Assembly: GCF_921292975.1 (NCBI RefSeq)
Contig: NZ_CAKLCM010000002.1
Coordinates: 806,001 to 870,000, forward strand
Reading direction: 5' to 3'
DNA: 64,000 nucleotides
Source of the DNA: Vibrio hippocampi
GTDB taxonomy: Bacteria > Pseudomonadota > Gammaproteobacteria > Enterobacterales > Vibrionaceae
Position numbers and translations under genes: made by a program. Of this stretch, positions 8,953 to 18,705 are shown piece by piece (within the stretch, counting starts at the first letter, position 1; each line of letters opens with the position of its first letter). The notes below the pieces were generated by a model. That model was not told the origin of the DNA and did no database searches. It worked only from the letters and a program-made list of their open reading frames with translations.

Positions 8953-10572
8953 CTATTTTAGCCTCGTTACTTGGTCAAAAGGTTGAGAGTTGAACGGACT
9001 GGTTTTAAAACCGCCTAAATTCACACTATGTGCTTGATATTTTTTACCGTGAGCAAGGGGTAATACTGGCATTTCCTCACTGAGTATCTCTTGAGCTTGA
9101 TTGTAAAGGTTGGCGCGATAACGAGGATTCGCTACTTCTAAGGCAAGATCAAGTAGAGTGTCAAAATCCGGGTTGCACCACGAGGACAGGTTCAGCCCTT
9201 TTTGCTTTGAGGCACACGATAGTAAAGGGCGCAGATAGTTATCGGGATCACCAGTATTGCCAACCCATCCGGTAAGCAATAGGTCGATGTTATCCATGTT
9301 CGCTAACTCTACTCGCTTGCTTCGATCGTCGGTGATTAGATTTAGTTGGACACCAATATCCGAGAAATTGGCTTGAATCAATTCCGCCGTTTTACGCGGG
9401 CTTGGGTTGTAGACACGAGGTTCGAGTGGAACCGCCATATCCAGCACCAAGTTGTTCTCGTATCCAGCTTCACGCAATAGTGCCATCGCATAATTGCGGT
9501 CATACCTTAGTTGACTGGCATTGGTGTCGTAGCGAACAATATCAGGCGGAACAAGGGAGTCTGCTTTGGTGCCACTACCAAAATAGACCGCCTCAATAAT
9601 GGTATCTCGATTGATCGCTAAACTCAGCGCCTTGCGCACCCGCACATCGGCTAGCGCCTGATGCTGGGTATTGATGGCAACAAATGCCGCGTTCATCGCC
9701 GGTTTTGCTTGTAGTACAACCGACTCATCGGCATCAATAATTGGGATTTGACTAGATAAGGGTGAGTTTAGTACATCACACTCTTGGCGTAGCAGTTTTG
9801 CTAAAGCCCCGGCACCGCGGTGAGAGATATCAAAGACCACTTGTTTCATTGATGCTGCACCGCCCCAATAGTGGTCGTGGCGTTTTAGTCGCACTAAGTC
9901 AGAGACTTGGTACTCGTCTAAGTAGAAAGGTCCACTACCGACTGGCAACTGGTCAATGTTGGCGCGTTGACCATTTTGCTTCAATTGTTGGGCGTATTCA
10001 GCGGATAAAATCGGCGCGTGAGCCGTCGAAATATTGGAAATAAAAGAATTATCTGGCTTGGTCAGGGTAAAGCGTACATGTAAGTCATCAATTGCCGTGA
10101 CTTCAGAGACCAGAGCCGAGAAGTTGATGGCTGCGAACCAAGGATAGATGCTTTCGCCGACATGATGGAACGGGTTGTGTTTATTGATGATACGGTCAAA
10201 GCTAAACACCACATCGTCTGCATTCATTGATCTGGTTGGCGTAAACCACTTGGTGGTTTGAAACTCGACCCCTTCTCTCAATGAAAACACATACTCAGTG
10301 CCTGAATCATTGACGGTCCAATGCTTGGCAATGTTGGGTCTTGGCTGATGAGTAATCGGGTCAAGAGTGAGTAAAGTATCAAATAATTGAGGCGCGATAG
10401 ACTCGACGGTAATACCGCCATCGACCAATTGAGGGTTGAAAGTGCTTGGTCGACCTTGGCCACAAAACACAAAACCGTCTTGGCGAATTTTCGTATGATC
10501 AATTTCTTTACCACACCCAACGAGGGTGAGCAGGCTGAATAAGCCAAGAGTTAATTTATGTGATGCCTTCAT
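8953..10572 (-). CDS. sapA: Sap transporter periplasmic binding lipoprotein SapA
   Basis: An ABC-type peptide-binding protein (SBP family 5). The N-terminus MKASHKLTLGLFSLLTLVGC ends in a lipobox (LVGC), so it is probably a lipoprotein. Family features include PSTFNPQLVDGGITVESIAPQL, the long lobe region and the VRVREALS-like segment VRVRKALSLAINRD. ATG at 10572 is preferred to GTG at 10578 because it gives a compact signal peptide; neither has a strong ribosome-binding site. SapA delivers peptides or other ligands to SapBCDF. It begins the operon sapABCDF. Confidence 0.9.
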   Translation of the reverse strand: MKASHKLTLGLFSLLTLVGCGKEIDHTKIRQDGFVFCGQGRPSTFNPQLVDGGITVESIAPQLFDTLLTLDPITHQPRPNIAKHWTVNDSGTEYVFSLREGVEFQTTKWFTPTRSMNADDVVFSFDRIINKHNPFHHVGESIYPWFAAINFSALVSEVTAIDDLHVRFTLTKPDNSFISNISTAHAPILSAEYAQQLKQNGQRANIDQLPVGSGPFYLDEYQVSDLVRLKRHDHYWGGAASMKQVVFDISHRGAGALAKLLRQECDVLNSPLSSQIPIIDADESVVLQAKPAMNAAFVAINTQHQALADVRVRKALSLAINRDTIIEAVYFGSGTKADSLVPPDIVRYDTNASQLRYDRNYAMALLREAGYENNLVLDMAVPLEPRVYNPSPRKTAELIQANFSDIGVQLNLITDDRSKRVELANMDNIDLLLTGWVGNTGDPDNYLRPLLSCASKQKGLNLSSWCNPDFDTLLDLALEVANPRYRANLYNQAQEILSEEMPVLPLAHGKKYQAHSVNLGGFKTSPFNSQPFDQVTRLK

Positions 10573-10604
10573 AAACACGCTACATTCTGAAAAAGTGAAT
10601 GCAA

Positions 10605-10642
10605 TATACCCAATCCATTGGGCGCTAAAGATGCTGGGTATA
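10605..10642. repeat. Intergenic inverted repeat with TATACCCA/TGGGTATA ends
   Basis: TATACCCAA and TGGGTATA enclose a spacer containing the small palindrome CCAATCCATTGG, between pspF and sapA. The same end motifs enclose the larger hairpin at 43803-43841. I read both as members of a dispersed intergenic repeat rather than as terminators, because no T run follows. Confidence 0.5.
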
Positions 10643-10759
10643 CAGATCCGAGTAATCTACCACTTTTTGTAGGCCTTAACCAACAAGTACAGGTACTTAA
10701 CGATGAAATTAATGGTTTGATGCCCTGTGGATGCAATCATCGTCATATTCCGGATAAGA

Positions 10760-11836
10760 CTAGACTAGCTGGTATTTTCTCACCATGCCTCTTAGCTGAT
10801 CATAGCTTAAACTCAGTAACTTAGCGGTTTCTCGCTGGTTATATTGGGTTTCGAGCAACGCTAACTTCAATAGTTGAATATCTTGCTCTTGCTGCCACGC
10901 CTTGAAATTAAGGGGAAATGCTGGAGCGGTGAACTCAATGTTGAGTGGATTCGCGTCCGTGTCATGCGTTTGAATCGTGTCCTTAGGGTTATCGCTTTCG
11001 GTATGATGACTGCTGTCAACATGATGACTGCTTTCAGTATGACGATTAGTCGTCATGAGTTCACTGTCAAACGGCGCTTTAAATGGGTCAAGGATCATAT
11101 GTTCGATAGGGTCTGGATTGCGACCATGTAGGTAGATGGCGCGTTCGACAACGTTTTTGAGTTCACGAATGTTCCCCGGCCAAGGGTATTCCAGCATTTG
11201 TTGCCATGCGCTCTCGGCAAAGCCGACAAATAAAGGCAATGCCAATTCCCGACACATTTTGATGGCAAAATGTTGTGCCAGCAAAGCAATGTCTTGCTGG
11301 CGATGACGCAGCGGTGGAATATGGATAACATCAAAGGCGAGTCGGTCAAGTAAATCGGCCCGAAATAAGCCTTGTTTGGCAAGTTCTGGAAGGTCTTCAT
11401 TGGTGGCACAGACTAGACGGACATTGGCTTCCAATGTCTGTGAGCCTCCAACGCGCTCGTATTGACCATATTCAATCACGCGGAGTAATTTTTCTTGAAC
11501 AGCGAGTGGAGTGGTCGCCAGTTCGTCCAAGAACAGTGTTCCGTTTTCTGCGCGCTCAAACCGCCCTTGATGGCGCCCTTTAGCGCCGGTAAACGATCCA
11601 GACTCATGACCAAACAGTTCAGAGTCTATCAAGCCTTCACTTAAGGTGGAGCAATTTAACGAAACAAGCGGTTGGTCCCAGCGAGTCGACAAGTAATGTA
11701 ATCGGTGAGCGATGAGTTCTTTCCCGGTACCACGCTCACCGATGACCAGAACTGGTCGATTGATCGGGGCTAACTGTGACACCTTGTCCAACACGCTCAA
11801 GAAATAAGGGGATTCGCCAATCAGGTTGTCTGCCAT
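10760..11836 (-). CDS. pspF: Phage shock protein operon sigma-54 activator PspF
   Basis: A sigma-54-dependent AAA+ activator lacking a receiver domain, as PspF does. Walker A is GERGTGKELIA, the sigma-54 contact loop is ESGSFTGAKG, Walker B is GTLFLDELA, followed by RLAFDVIHIPPLRHR with the arginine finger, and a C-terminal Fis-type HTH (YNQRETAKLLSLSYDQLRGMVRK). In E. coli PspA binds and inhibits it. ATG at 11836 is preferred to an upstream TTG. It is about 30 residues longer than E. coli PspF owing to a Ser/His-rich linker encoded by an 18-base repeat (10995-11048). It is divergent from pspABC. Confidence 0.92.
   Translation of the reverse strand: MADNLIGESPYFLSVLDKVSQLAPINRPVLVIGERGTGKELIAHRLHYLSTRWDQPLVSLNCSTLSEGLIDSELFGHESGSFTGAKGRHQGRFERAENGTLFLDELATTPLAVQEKLLRVIEYGQYERVGGSQTLEANVRLVCATNEDLPELAKQGLFRADLLDRLAFDVIHIPPLRHRQQDIALLAQHFAIKMCRELALPLFVGFAESAWQQMLEYPWPGNIRELKNVVERAIYLHGRNPDPIEHMILDPFKAPFDSELMTTNRHTESSHHVDSSHHTESDNPKDTIQTHDTDANPLNIEFTAPAFPLNFKAWQQEQDIQLLKLALLETQYNQRETAKLLSLSYDQLRGMVRKYQLV
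10995..11048 (-). repeat. 18-base in-frame tandem repeat inside pspF
   Basis: Three imperfect 18-base units (10995-11012, 11013-11030, 11031-11048) encode the HTESSHHVDSSHHTES stretch between the AAA+ and HTH domains. Because the unit is a multiple of three, copy number can change without breaking the frame. Confidence 0.75.
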
Positions 11837-11948
11837 GCTAAGTTCCAAACTTGGTAAATATCGCCAATAATTGGTTTAAGACTAGCACGCTTGGTCTAGG
11901 TGAAGATAGGATAAAAGCTATCTATTTGAATTTATTAACATTAAAAAT

Positions 11949-11964
11949 TGGCACGACTCTTGTT
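11949..11964 (+). promoter_or_regulatory. Sigma-54 promoter of pspABC
   Basis: TGGCACG, four bases, TTGTT lies about 54 bases before pspA. The E. coli pspA promoter has the same TTGGCACG block with a TTGT rather than TTGC at -12. The upstream 11880-11940 segment would hold the PspF binding sites. Confidence 0.85.
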
Positions 11965-12017
11965 AGATAGACTAGGTAATGTGTTGTAATGAAAACCAAA
12001 TATTAGGAGAGTGACAT

Positions 12018-12686
12018 ATGGGTATCTTTTCTCGATTTGCAGATATCGTAAATTCAAACATTAGTGCACTATTGGATAAAGCGGAAGATCCAGAAAAAAT
12101 GATTCGCCTGATTATTCAGGAGATGGAAGACACTCTAGTGGAAGTGCGCACTAATTCCGCGAAAGCCATTGCCGATAAAAAAGAGTTGGCACGTAAAGTG
12201 ACCAGTATCGAAGCACAAATTGAAGAGTGGCAACACAAAGCGACACTTGCCGTGACCAAGCAGCGTGAAGATTTAGCTCGAGCCGCTTTAATTGAGAAGC
12301 AAAAATTAGAGTCTATTGTCAAAGGGTTGCATGATGAACAAACGTTGATTGAAGAGACCATCGATAAGCTAACTGGTGAAATTACTAAGTTAGAAACCAA
12401 GATTACCGAGACTCGTGCAAAGCAGCAGGCGCTAACGATTCGCTCACAAACAGCCAATAATCGCCGTGATGTTCAAAAGCATCTGCACACCAGTCGTACT
12501 AACGAAGCGATGGCGAAGTTCGAACAGTATTCTCGTAAGATTGACGAGTTAGAAGCTGAAGCGGACCTTTACGCACAAACGGGTCAAGCTAAATCGTTAG
12601 ACCAAGAGTTTGCTGAACTTAAAGCTCAAGATGAGATTGAAAAAGAGTTAGAGAAACTTAAGCAGCAACTGAATAAAGACCAGTAA
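12018..12686 (+). CDS. pspA: Phage shock protein A
   Basis: A 222-residue PspA/IM30 protein, almost entirely predicted coiled coil, starting MGIFSRFADIVNSNISALLDK with the amphipathic membrane-binding helix. In the family it binds stressed inner membrane as large oligomers and otherwise holds PspF inactive. AGGAGAGTGACAT precedes the ATG. It is first in pspABC behind a sigma-54 promoter. Confidence 0.95.
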   Translation: MGIFSRFADIVNSNISALLDKAEDPEKMIRLIIQEMEDTLVEVRTNSAKAIADKKELARKVTSIEAQIEEWQHKATLAVTKQREDLARAALIEKQKLESIVKGLHDEQTLIEETIDKLTGEITKLETKITETRAKQQALTIRSQTANNRRDVQKHLHTSRTNEAMAKFEQYSRKIDELEAEADLYAQTGQAKSLDQEFAELKAQDEIEKELEKLKQQLNKDQ

Positions 12687-12704
12687 TCACCGAGGAAGAG
12701 TTGT

Positions 12705-12941
12705 ATGTCGACATTTTTGATCGCCGGACCACTGATTGTTTTCTTAATTTTTGTCGCCCCCTTGTGGCTGTTTTTACACTATCGGAGTAAGCGCAAGTCT
12801 GGGCTAGGTTTGTCGGAAAAAGAACAGCAACAGCTACAAACCTTGAGTGAGCGCGCTGAGCAGATGCAACAACGTGTCACGACATTGGAGCGTATTCTTG
12901 ATGCAGAAACCCCAACGTGGAGGCAACGTCATGATTCATAA
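12705..12941 (+). CDS. pspB: Phage shock protein B
   Basis: A 78-residue protein with one N-terminal membrane helix (FLIAGPLIVFLIFVAPLWLF) and a charged cytoplasmic coiled-coil tail. In E. coli PspB and PspC sense membrane stress and draw PspA away from PspF. It overlaps pspC by 11 bases, implying coupled translation. AGGAAGAG precedes the ATG. Confidence 0.93.
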   Translation: MSTFLIAGPLIVFLIFVAPLWLFLHYRSKRKSGLGLSEKEQQQLQTLSERAEQMQQRVTTLERILDAETPTWRQRHDS

Positions 12942-13320
12942 AAACCTGTATAAAGACCCGGTCAACGGCAAATTATCAGGTGTTTGTGCCGGCTTGGCCA
13001 ACTTTTTTAACCTTGAGGTGTGGCTGGTGCGGATACTGGTCATCTCAGCCGCTCTGCTTGGTGGTAGCTTTTTAGTAATGTTGGCTTACATCGCCATGAG
13101 TCTTATGTTGGAGAAACAACCGGAAGACCAACGTATGGCGCAACAAGCTAAGCAAGAACACTCATTGAAAAGTAAGCCTTGGAAGCAAGGACAGAATCCC
13201 GCACAACTGCTTAAAACGGTTGAAGGTGACCTAAATCAAGTGGAAGGGCGTTTACGAGAGATGGAAGCGTATGTCACTTCCGAATCGTTTAAGGTAAATC
13301 GAGAGTTCAGTAAACTCTAA
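12931..13320 (+). CDS. pspC: Phage shock protein C
   Basis: A 129-residue PspC-domain protein. The N-terminal cytoplasmic segment MIHKNLYKDPVNGKLSGVCA is followed by a membrane helix (VRILVISAALLGGSFLVMLAYIAMS), then a soluble tail with a heptad-like region. ATG at 12931 is chosen because GTGGAGG lies eight bases upstream and PspC proteins begin in this way; the longer upstream reading frame only shadows pspB. It partners PspB in sensing membrane stress. Confidence 0.93.
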   Translation: MIHKNLYKDPVNGKLSGVCAGLANFFNLEVWLVRILVISAALLGGSFLVMLAYIAMSLMLEKQPEDQRMAQQAKQEHSLKSKPWKQGQNPAQLLKTVEGDLNQVEGRLREMEAYVTSESFKVNREFSKL

Positions 13321-13323
13321 TAT

Positions 13324-13340
13324 TTTACCCTGTGGGTAAA
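13324..13340 (+). terminator. Weak hairpin after pspC
   Basis: TTTACCC/GGGTAAA with a three-base loop, followed by TAAAATAATT rather than a clean T run. It may be a weak terminator. The remaining sequence to 13494 is presumably the promoter region of the efflux operon. Confidence 0.35.
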
Positions 13341-13494
13341 TAAAATAATTAATAATTAGTCACTTGGTGGTAAAGGTGACATCTCTATACTATGTTTTAA
13401 GCTATCACAGTATGTCCAAGTGGCTTATCGATCTGTTTTGACAAATTGTTTTGACAAATCAAGCGGTCACTTTGGTTTGACAGGATAGTTAAAC

Positions 13495-14529
13495 ATGAAC
13501 AAAAGTCTCCTTTCACTATTTATTGTTGTAAGTACGTTAGTGGGGTGCGGTCAGGAGCCACCACCGGTTCCTGAACCTGAATCACGGCCAGCAAAATTGT
13601 TTGTGGTCACGGTGGGTAATAGTCAATTCGAAAGAACCTTTCCTGCCACTTCGGAAGCGGGTGATAAAGCGGTTTTGACTTTTCGCGTCCCTGGACAGTT
13701 GATGGATATTAGTGTCCGAGAAGGGCAACAGGTCACAAAAGGGGCACGACTTGCCCAGTTGGATCCTGAGGAATATCAACTATTAGAAAAACAGGCGAAA
13801 GCCAATTTCCAGTTAGCGGATGTACAGTACAAACGTGCGCTTAAATTGCGCAAAGACCAAGTTGTTTCAGAACAGGACTTTGATCAAGCGAAGTCAAATA
13901 TGAACTCAGCGCGGGCTAACTGGTCACAAGCACAAGCTAATCTCACCTACACTCAACTCGTTGCGCCCTACGACGGAACGGTCTCCATTATTCCAGCCAA
14001 CAACTATGAATACATCGCGACCAATCAAGGTGTGATGAATATCCAGTCCAATCAGTTACTCAAGGTTATTTTCCAGATGCCGGACTATCTGCTTAATCGC
14101 TTTCAAGCCGATCAAGGGATTGAGGCGTCGATGACGTTTGATGCCTATCCTAAGCATTCTTATGAGGTGACTTTCCAAGAAATTGATACCGAAGCCGATC
14201 CTCAAACTGGAGCCTACAACGTGACGATGGTCATGGAGCGTCCGAATGATGTTGGGATCTTACCGGGCATGGCAGGGCAACTACGCATTATCGCAAAAAG
14301 TACATCGGCGACGGTCATTCCCCGATCTGCTCTATTTGAGGAGAGTGGCAAGCAATGTGTTTGGCGAGTAAATGCTGAAGGCATCGTTGAAAAAGTGCCG
14401 GTGACCTTGAATGACAAAGGACAAGTCGAGGTTGGATTAAATAACGGTGATCAGATTGTTATTTCCGGCATTGAAGGGATAGAACCCGGCATCAAGGTGC
14501 GTGAGTGGATTAAGGAAAGAGGGCTTTAA
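13495..14529 (+). CDS. vexI: RND efflux periplasmic adaptor lipoprotein, first of two
   Basis: A 344-residue membrane-fusion protein of the HlyD/AcrA class. Its signal peptide ends in the lipobox LVGC, so it is anchored to the inner membrane by lipid. A lipoyl-type segment (VREGQQVTKGARLAQLDP) and a hairpin (LRKDQVVSEQDFDQAKSN) are visible. The operon has two adaptors and one pump, as in V. cholerae VexIJK, which also lies next to the psp genes; I assign the symbol on that basis. Substrates cannot be read from the sequence. Confidence 0.82.
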   Translation: MNKSLLSLFIVVSTLVGCGQEPPPVPEPESRPAKLFVVTVGNSQFERTFPATSEAGDKAVLTFRVPGQLMDISVREGQQVTKGARLAQLDPEEYQLLEKQAKANFQLADVQYKRALKLRKDQVVSEQDFDQAKSNMNSARANWSQAQANLTYTQLVAPYDGTVSIIPANNYEYIATNQGVMNIQSNQLLKVIFQMPDYLLNRFQADQGIEASMTFDAYPKHSYEVTFQEIDTEADPQTGAYNVTMVMERPNDVGILPGMAGQLRIIAKSTSATVIPRSALFEESGKQCVWRVNAEGIVEKVPVTLNDKGQVEVGLNNGDQIVISGIEGIEPGIKVREWIKERGL

Positions 14530-14530
14530 T

Positions 14531-15601
14531 ATGAAGATGATATTGCTCTCAGTAGTGGTATTAGCACTAGTCGGTTGCGAGACGGCTCCCGTTGAACCAA
14601 GAAATGAAGTTCCTAAAGTGAAGGTAGCGAACATTTCAACGCAAGATCTTAAGAGCCAACTTTATTTCCCAGCGATTGCGAGAGCGGCGGATCGCTCTCA
14701 ATTAAGTTTTCGGGTCAATGGCGAAATCAGCGTCATTGACTTAAATGAGGGGGATTTTGTTAAGAAGGGGCAAGTATTGGCAAAGCTTGACCCCACGGAC
14801 TATCAACTGGACGTCGACAACGCCCAAGCATCGTTTAACGTCGTGGATAGCCAGTATCGACGTTCCAGTCCTTTGGTGGCGAAAGGGCTATTGGCTCAGT
14901 CGCAATTTGATGAGATTGCGGCGCAGCGGGCTTACGCTCGTGCCGAGCTTGACCTTGCCAAGCTACGTCTTTCTTATACTCAACTGATAGCGCCGGTAGA
15001 TGGGGTGATCTCGCGTGTCTCTGCTGAGCAGTTTGAGAACGTAAAAATTGGTCAGCAGGTGGTTAATATCCATAGTATTGAAGCGGTTGAGATAGTACTG
15101 CAACTTCCAGACAGCTATTCCCTTAATCAGCCTCATGATGATAAAAATGGCGGTATTACTGCTGTTGTGCGCGTTCCGTCAGGCAATGAATATACCGCTT
15201 ACCTTAAGGAGTTCACTACGGAACCGGATCCGGCTTTGGGTACTTACACTGCCACGCTGGCAATGCCGATGCCGGAGGATGAATTTGTCTTAGATGGCAT
15301 GGCTGTTGATGTGACCTCGGCGGCGGCAGATGTTGGACTGAAGCTAAACACAGGGGTGAATGCGCCGATTGAAGCGGTGTTTAACCAAGATGGTGATTCG
15401 TTAAATAGCCATGAGAAATACGTTTGGGTGCTGAATCAAGATAACACGGTCAGTAAACAGAAAGTGGTTACTGGTAAGGTCACTAGCGCAAGAATTCAGA
15501 TCATAGATGGTCTAAGCCAACAACAACCAATCGTGGTTGCGGGTCTGAGTCGCCTACGTGAAGGAATTGAAGTCGAAGTGATATCGCAGGAGGCGAAATA
15601 A
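14531..15601 (+). CDS. vexJ: RND efflux periplasmic adaptor lipoprotein, second of two
   Basis: A second adaptor with lipobox LVGC and the same lipoyl and hairpin segments (LNEGDFVKKGQVLAKLDPTD; AKGLLAQSQFDEIAAQRA). I start at ATG 14531, giving MKMILLSVVVLALVGC, because GGAAAGAGGG precedes it and a longer in-frame start would spoil the signal peptide. It is separated from vexI by one base and its stop overlaps the vexK start (TAATG). Two different adaptors may form a mixed ring around the pump. Confidence 0.82.
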   Translation: MKMILLSVVVLALVGCETAPVEPRNEVPKVKVANISTQDLKSQLYFPAIARAADRSQLSFRVNGEISVIDLNEGDFVKKGQVLAKLDPTDYQLDVDNAQASFNVVDSQYRRSSPLVAKGLLAQSQFDEIAAQRAYARAELDLAKLRLSYTQLIAPVDGVISRVSAEQFENVKIGQQVVNIHSIEAVEIVLQLPDSYSLNQPHDDKNGGITAVVRVPSGNEYTAYLKEFTTEPDPALGTYTATLAMPMPEDEFVLDGMAVDVTSAAADVGLKLNTGVNAPIEAVFNQDGDSLNSHEKYVWVLNQDNTVSKQKVVTGKVTSARIQIIDGLSQQQPIVVAGLSRLREGIEVEVISQEAK

Positions 15602-18600
15602 TGAGCCAGCAGCAAACGAATCAGCCTCAAAGCGACGATGAAATCACCGGTGTCGCGGCCTATTTTATTCGCAATAAGGTCATCAGTTGGATGATGGCAT
15701 TGATCTTTTTGATTGGTGGAGTGTCAGCTTTCTTTGGGCTTGGGCGTTTAGAAGATCCCGCCTTTACCATCAAAGATGCCATGGTGGTGACTAACTATCC
15801 GGGTGCCACACCTCAGCAAGTTGAGGAGGAGGTGACCTATCCGATAGAGAAAGCGATCCAACAATTGACTTATGTTGATGAGGTTAACTCCATCTCTAGC
15901 CGAGGTTTATCGCAGATCACGGTGACCATGAAAAATAACTATGGTCCTGATGATCTCCCGCAGATTTGGGATGAACTACGACGTAAGGTGAATGACATTG
16001 AAAGTTCTTTGCCTCCAGGCGTCAGTTCTCCGACCGTTATTGATGATTTTGGTGATGTTTACGGGGTTTTATTTGCACTGACCGGTAAGGGTTATAGTTA
16101 CAAAGAACTGCTCGATTATGTGGACTATTTGCGTCGTGAACTCGAGCTGATTGATGGTGTCAGTAAAGTCTCGGTGACGGGTGAGCAGCAAGAGCAGGTA
16201 TTTATCGAGATCTCGATCAAGCGGATTAGTTCGTTGGGTATCGCGCCGAGTACCATTTTTAACCTGTTAGAAACCCAAAACGTGGTGTCCGATGCTGGCG
16301 CGACTCGAATTGGCAGCGAGTATATTCGTATCCAACCCACTGGTCAGTTTGCCGATGTCTCAGAGCTGGGCGATTTGATTTTGACAGAAGGTGGCGCGCA
16401 AGGTCTGATATTCCTGAAAGACGTGGCGGAAATAAAACGAGGCTTTATAGAAGTGCCGAGCAACATCATCAACTATAACGGTGAAGTGGCACTTAACGTT
16501 GGTATCTCGTTCGCTTCGGGTGTGAACGTTGTGGAAGTAGGGGATCGACTCTACCGTCGTCTTGCAGAACTCAAGTTTCAGCAACCAGTCGGCATTGAAA
16601 TACTAGAAGTTTATAGCCAGCCGAAAGAGGTCGATAAGTCGGTACGCGGTTTTGTGGTGAGCTTGGGGCAAGCCGTCGCGATCGTAATCATCGTGTTGCT
16701 GTTTTTTATGGGGCTGCGTTCAGGACTATTAATCGGTTTAATTTTACTGTTGACGGTATTGGGTACCTTTATCTTTATGCAGTATATGGCTATTGACCTG
16801 CAACGTATTTCGCTGGGGGCGCTGGTCATCGCCTTAGGGATGCTGGTGGATAACGCCATTGTGGTGGTCGAAGGGATATTGATAGGCACGCAGAAAGGGA
16901 GGACTAGGCTGCAAGCCGCCACAGACATTGTGACCCAGACTAAGTGGCCATTGTTGGGCGCAACAGTGATCGCGGTAACCGCGTTTGCACCTATTGGACT
17001 GTCCGAAGATTCAACTGGTGAGTATTGCGGTACGTTATTTACCGTGCTGTTGATATCACTGATGTTGAGTTGGTTTACTGCCATTTCGTTAACGCCATTC
17101 TTTGCTGACCTTTTCTTCCGAGGACAGAAAATCAAGGGTGAAGAGGAGGGAGGAAGCGATCCCTATAACGGCGTGATTTTTGTTGTGTATAGAAAATTTC
17201 TTGAATTTTGTATGCATCGAGCATGGCTCACGGTTGTGGTGTTGGTATCGCTGTTAGCTGGCAGTATTTATGGCTTTACCTTGGTGAAGCAGTCCTTTTT
17301 CCCAGCGTCTACGACACCGATGTTTCAGGTGGATGTTTGGTTGCCTGAGGGAACGGATATTCGCGCCACCAATACCAAGCTAAAAGCGTTAGAGTCTTGG
17401 ATTGCCGATCAGCCTGAAACTGACCATATCACCACCACGGCAGGCAAAGGTTTGCAGCGTTTTATGCTGACCTATTCTCCGGAAAAGAGCTATGCCGCCT
17501 ATGGTGAAATTACCACGCGAGTGAAAGATTACACGGGCTTACAGCCACTGATGGAAAGATTCCGGGTATACATGAATGACAGCTTTCCTGAGATCAACTA
17601 CAAGCTGAAGCAGATTGAATTAGGTCCAGGCGGTGGTGCGAAAATAGAGGCGCGTGTTATTGGTTCAGACCCAACCGTGTTGCGTTCGATTGCGGCACAG
17701 GTGATGGACATCATGTATGCGGACCCAGGGGCGTTTAATATTCGTCATGACTGGCGTGAGCGGACTAAGGTGTTGGAGCCTATCTTCATAGAAAGCCAAG
17801 CTCGACGCTATGGCATTACCAAATCCGATGTCGATGATGTGTTGGAAATGTCGTTCTCCGGTAAGAGTGTCGGTCTGTATCGTGACGGCACCACTTTGAT
17901 GCCGATTGTTGCCCGCCTTCCTGACGAAGAGCGAGTTGATATTCGTAACATCGAAGGCATGATGATTTGGAGTCCGACGCTGAGCGAGTTTATTCCGTTT
18001 CAGCAAGTGACACAGGGTTATGATGTGCGCTGGGAAGACCCCATTATTGTGCGTAAAAATCGCAAGCGAATGCTTACGATAATGGCTGACCCCGATTTAT
18101 TGGGTGAAGAAACCGCAGCAACACTGCAAAAGCGTATCCAACCGCAGATCGAAGCAATAGAACTGCCACCGGGTTACTCTCTGGAGTGGGGCGGAGAATA
18201 TGAATCGTCGGGTGATGCCCAAGCTTCACTATTCCAAACGATGCCAATGGGCTACTTGTTTATGTTCCTAATCACCATCTTCTTGTTTAATGCAGTGAAA
18301 GAAGCGGTAATCGTCTGGTTGACGGTGCCACTGGCATTGATTGGGGTGACGACGGGCTTGCTTGCGCTTAATACTCCGTTCGGCTTTATGGCGTTGCTTG
18401 GATTCTTAAGCTTATCAGGCATGGTATTGAAAAATGGTATCGTTCTGTTAGATCAGATCGACATCGAGATCCGTTCAGGGAAGGAGCCTTATGTGGCGGT
18501 AGTTGATGCTGCGCTAAGTCGTGTAAGACCTGTCTGTATGGCGGCCATCACCACGATTTTAGGTATGATTCCGCTGCTGCCGGACATTTTCTTCAAGCCA

Positions 18601-18705
18601 ATGGCAGTAACGATTATGTTTGGTTTAGGTTTTGCCACCGTGTTAACCCTGATTGTGGTCCCTGTGTTTTACAGACTGTTCCACAAGATTAAGGTCGCGA
18701 GCTAG
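15601..18705 (+). CDS. vexK: RND family efflux pump, inner-membrane component
   Basis: A 1034-residue RND transporter with the expected twelve membrane helices in two halves and large periplasmic loops after TM1 and TM7. Motifs include PGATPQQVEEEVTYPIE and, in TM4, LGALVIALGMLVDNAIVVVEG, whose Asp is the proton-relay residue. The GFMALLGFLSLSGMVLKNGIVLLDQ segment is also typical. It uses the proton gradient to drive export through the two adaptors and an outer-membrane TolC encoded elsewhere. It matches the third gene of V. cholerae vexIJK in position and length. Confidence 0.87.
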   Translation: MSQQQTNQPQSDDEITGVAAYFIRNKVISWMMALIFLIGGVSAFFGLGRLEDPAFTIKDAMVVTNYPGATPQQVEEEVTYPIEKAIQQLTYVDEVNSISSRGLSQITVTMKNNYGPDDLPQIWDELRRKVNDIESSLPPGVSSPTVIDDFGDVYGVLFALTGKGYSYKELLDYVDYLRRELELIDGVSKVSVTGEQQEQVFIEISIKRISSLGIAPSTIFNLLETQNVVSDAGATRIGSEYIRIQPTGQFADVSELGDLILTEGGAQGLIFLKDVAEIKRGFIEVPSNIINYNGEVALNVGISFASGVNVVEVGDRLYRRLAELKFQQPVGIEILEVYSQPKEVDKSVRGFVVSLGQAVAIVIIVLLFFMGLRSGLLIGLILLLTVLGTFIFMQYMAIDLQRISLGALVIALGMLVDNAIVVVEGILIGTQKGRTRLQAATDIVTQTKWPLLGATVIAVTAFAPIGLSEDSTGEYCGTLFTVLLISLMLSWFTAISLTPFFADLFFRGQKIKGEEEGGSDPYNGVIFVVYRKFLEFCMHRAWLTVVVLVSLLAGSIYGFTLVKQSFFPASTTPMFQVDVWLPEGTDIRATNTKLKALESWIADQPETDHITTTAGKGLQRFMLTYSPEKSYAAYGEITTRVKDYTGLQPLMERFRVYMNDSFPEINYKLKQIELGPGGGAKIEARVIGSDPTVLRSIAAQVMDIMYADPGAFNIRHDWRERTKVLEPIFIESQARRYGITKSDVDDVLEMSFSGKSVGLYRDGTTLMPIVARLPDEERVDIRNIEGMMIWSPTLSEFIPFQQVTQGYDVRWEDPIIVRKNRKRMLTIMADPDLLGEETAATLQKRIQPQIEAIELPPGYSLEWGGEYESSGDAQASLFQTMPMGYLFMFLITIFLFNAVKEAVIVWLTVPLALIGVTTGLLALNTPFGFMALLGFLSLSGMVLKNGIVLLDQIDIEIRSGKEPYVAVVDAALSRVRPVCMAAITTILGMIPLLPDIFFKPMAVTIMFGLGFATVLTLIVVPVFYRLFHKIKVAS

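Noticed and set aside
16611..17135. Long minus-strand ORF antisense to vexK
   Set aside because: It lies wholly inside a well-supported RND gene, has no recognisable domain, and arises from codon bias on the other strand.
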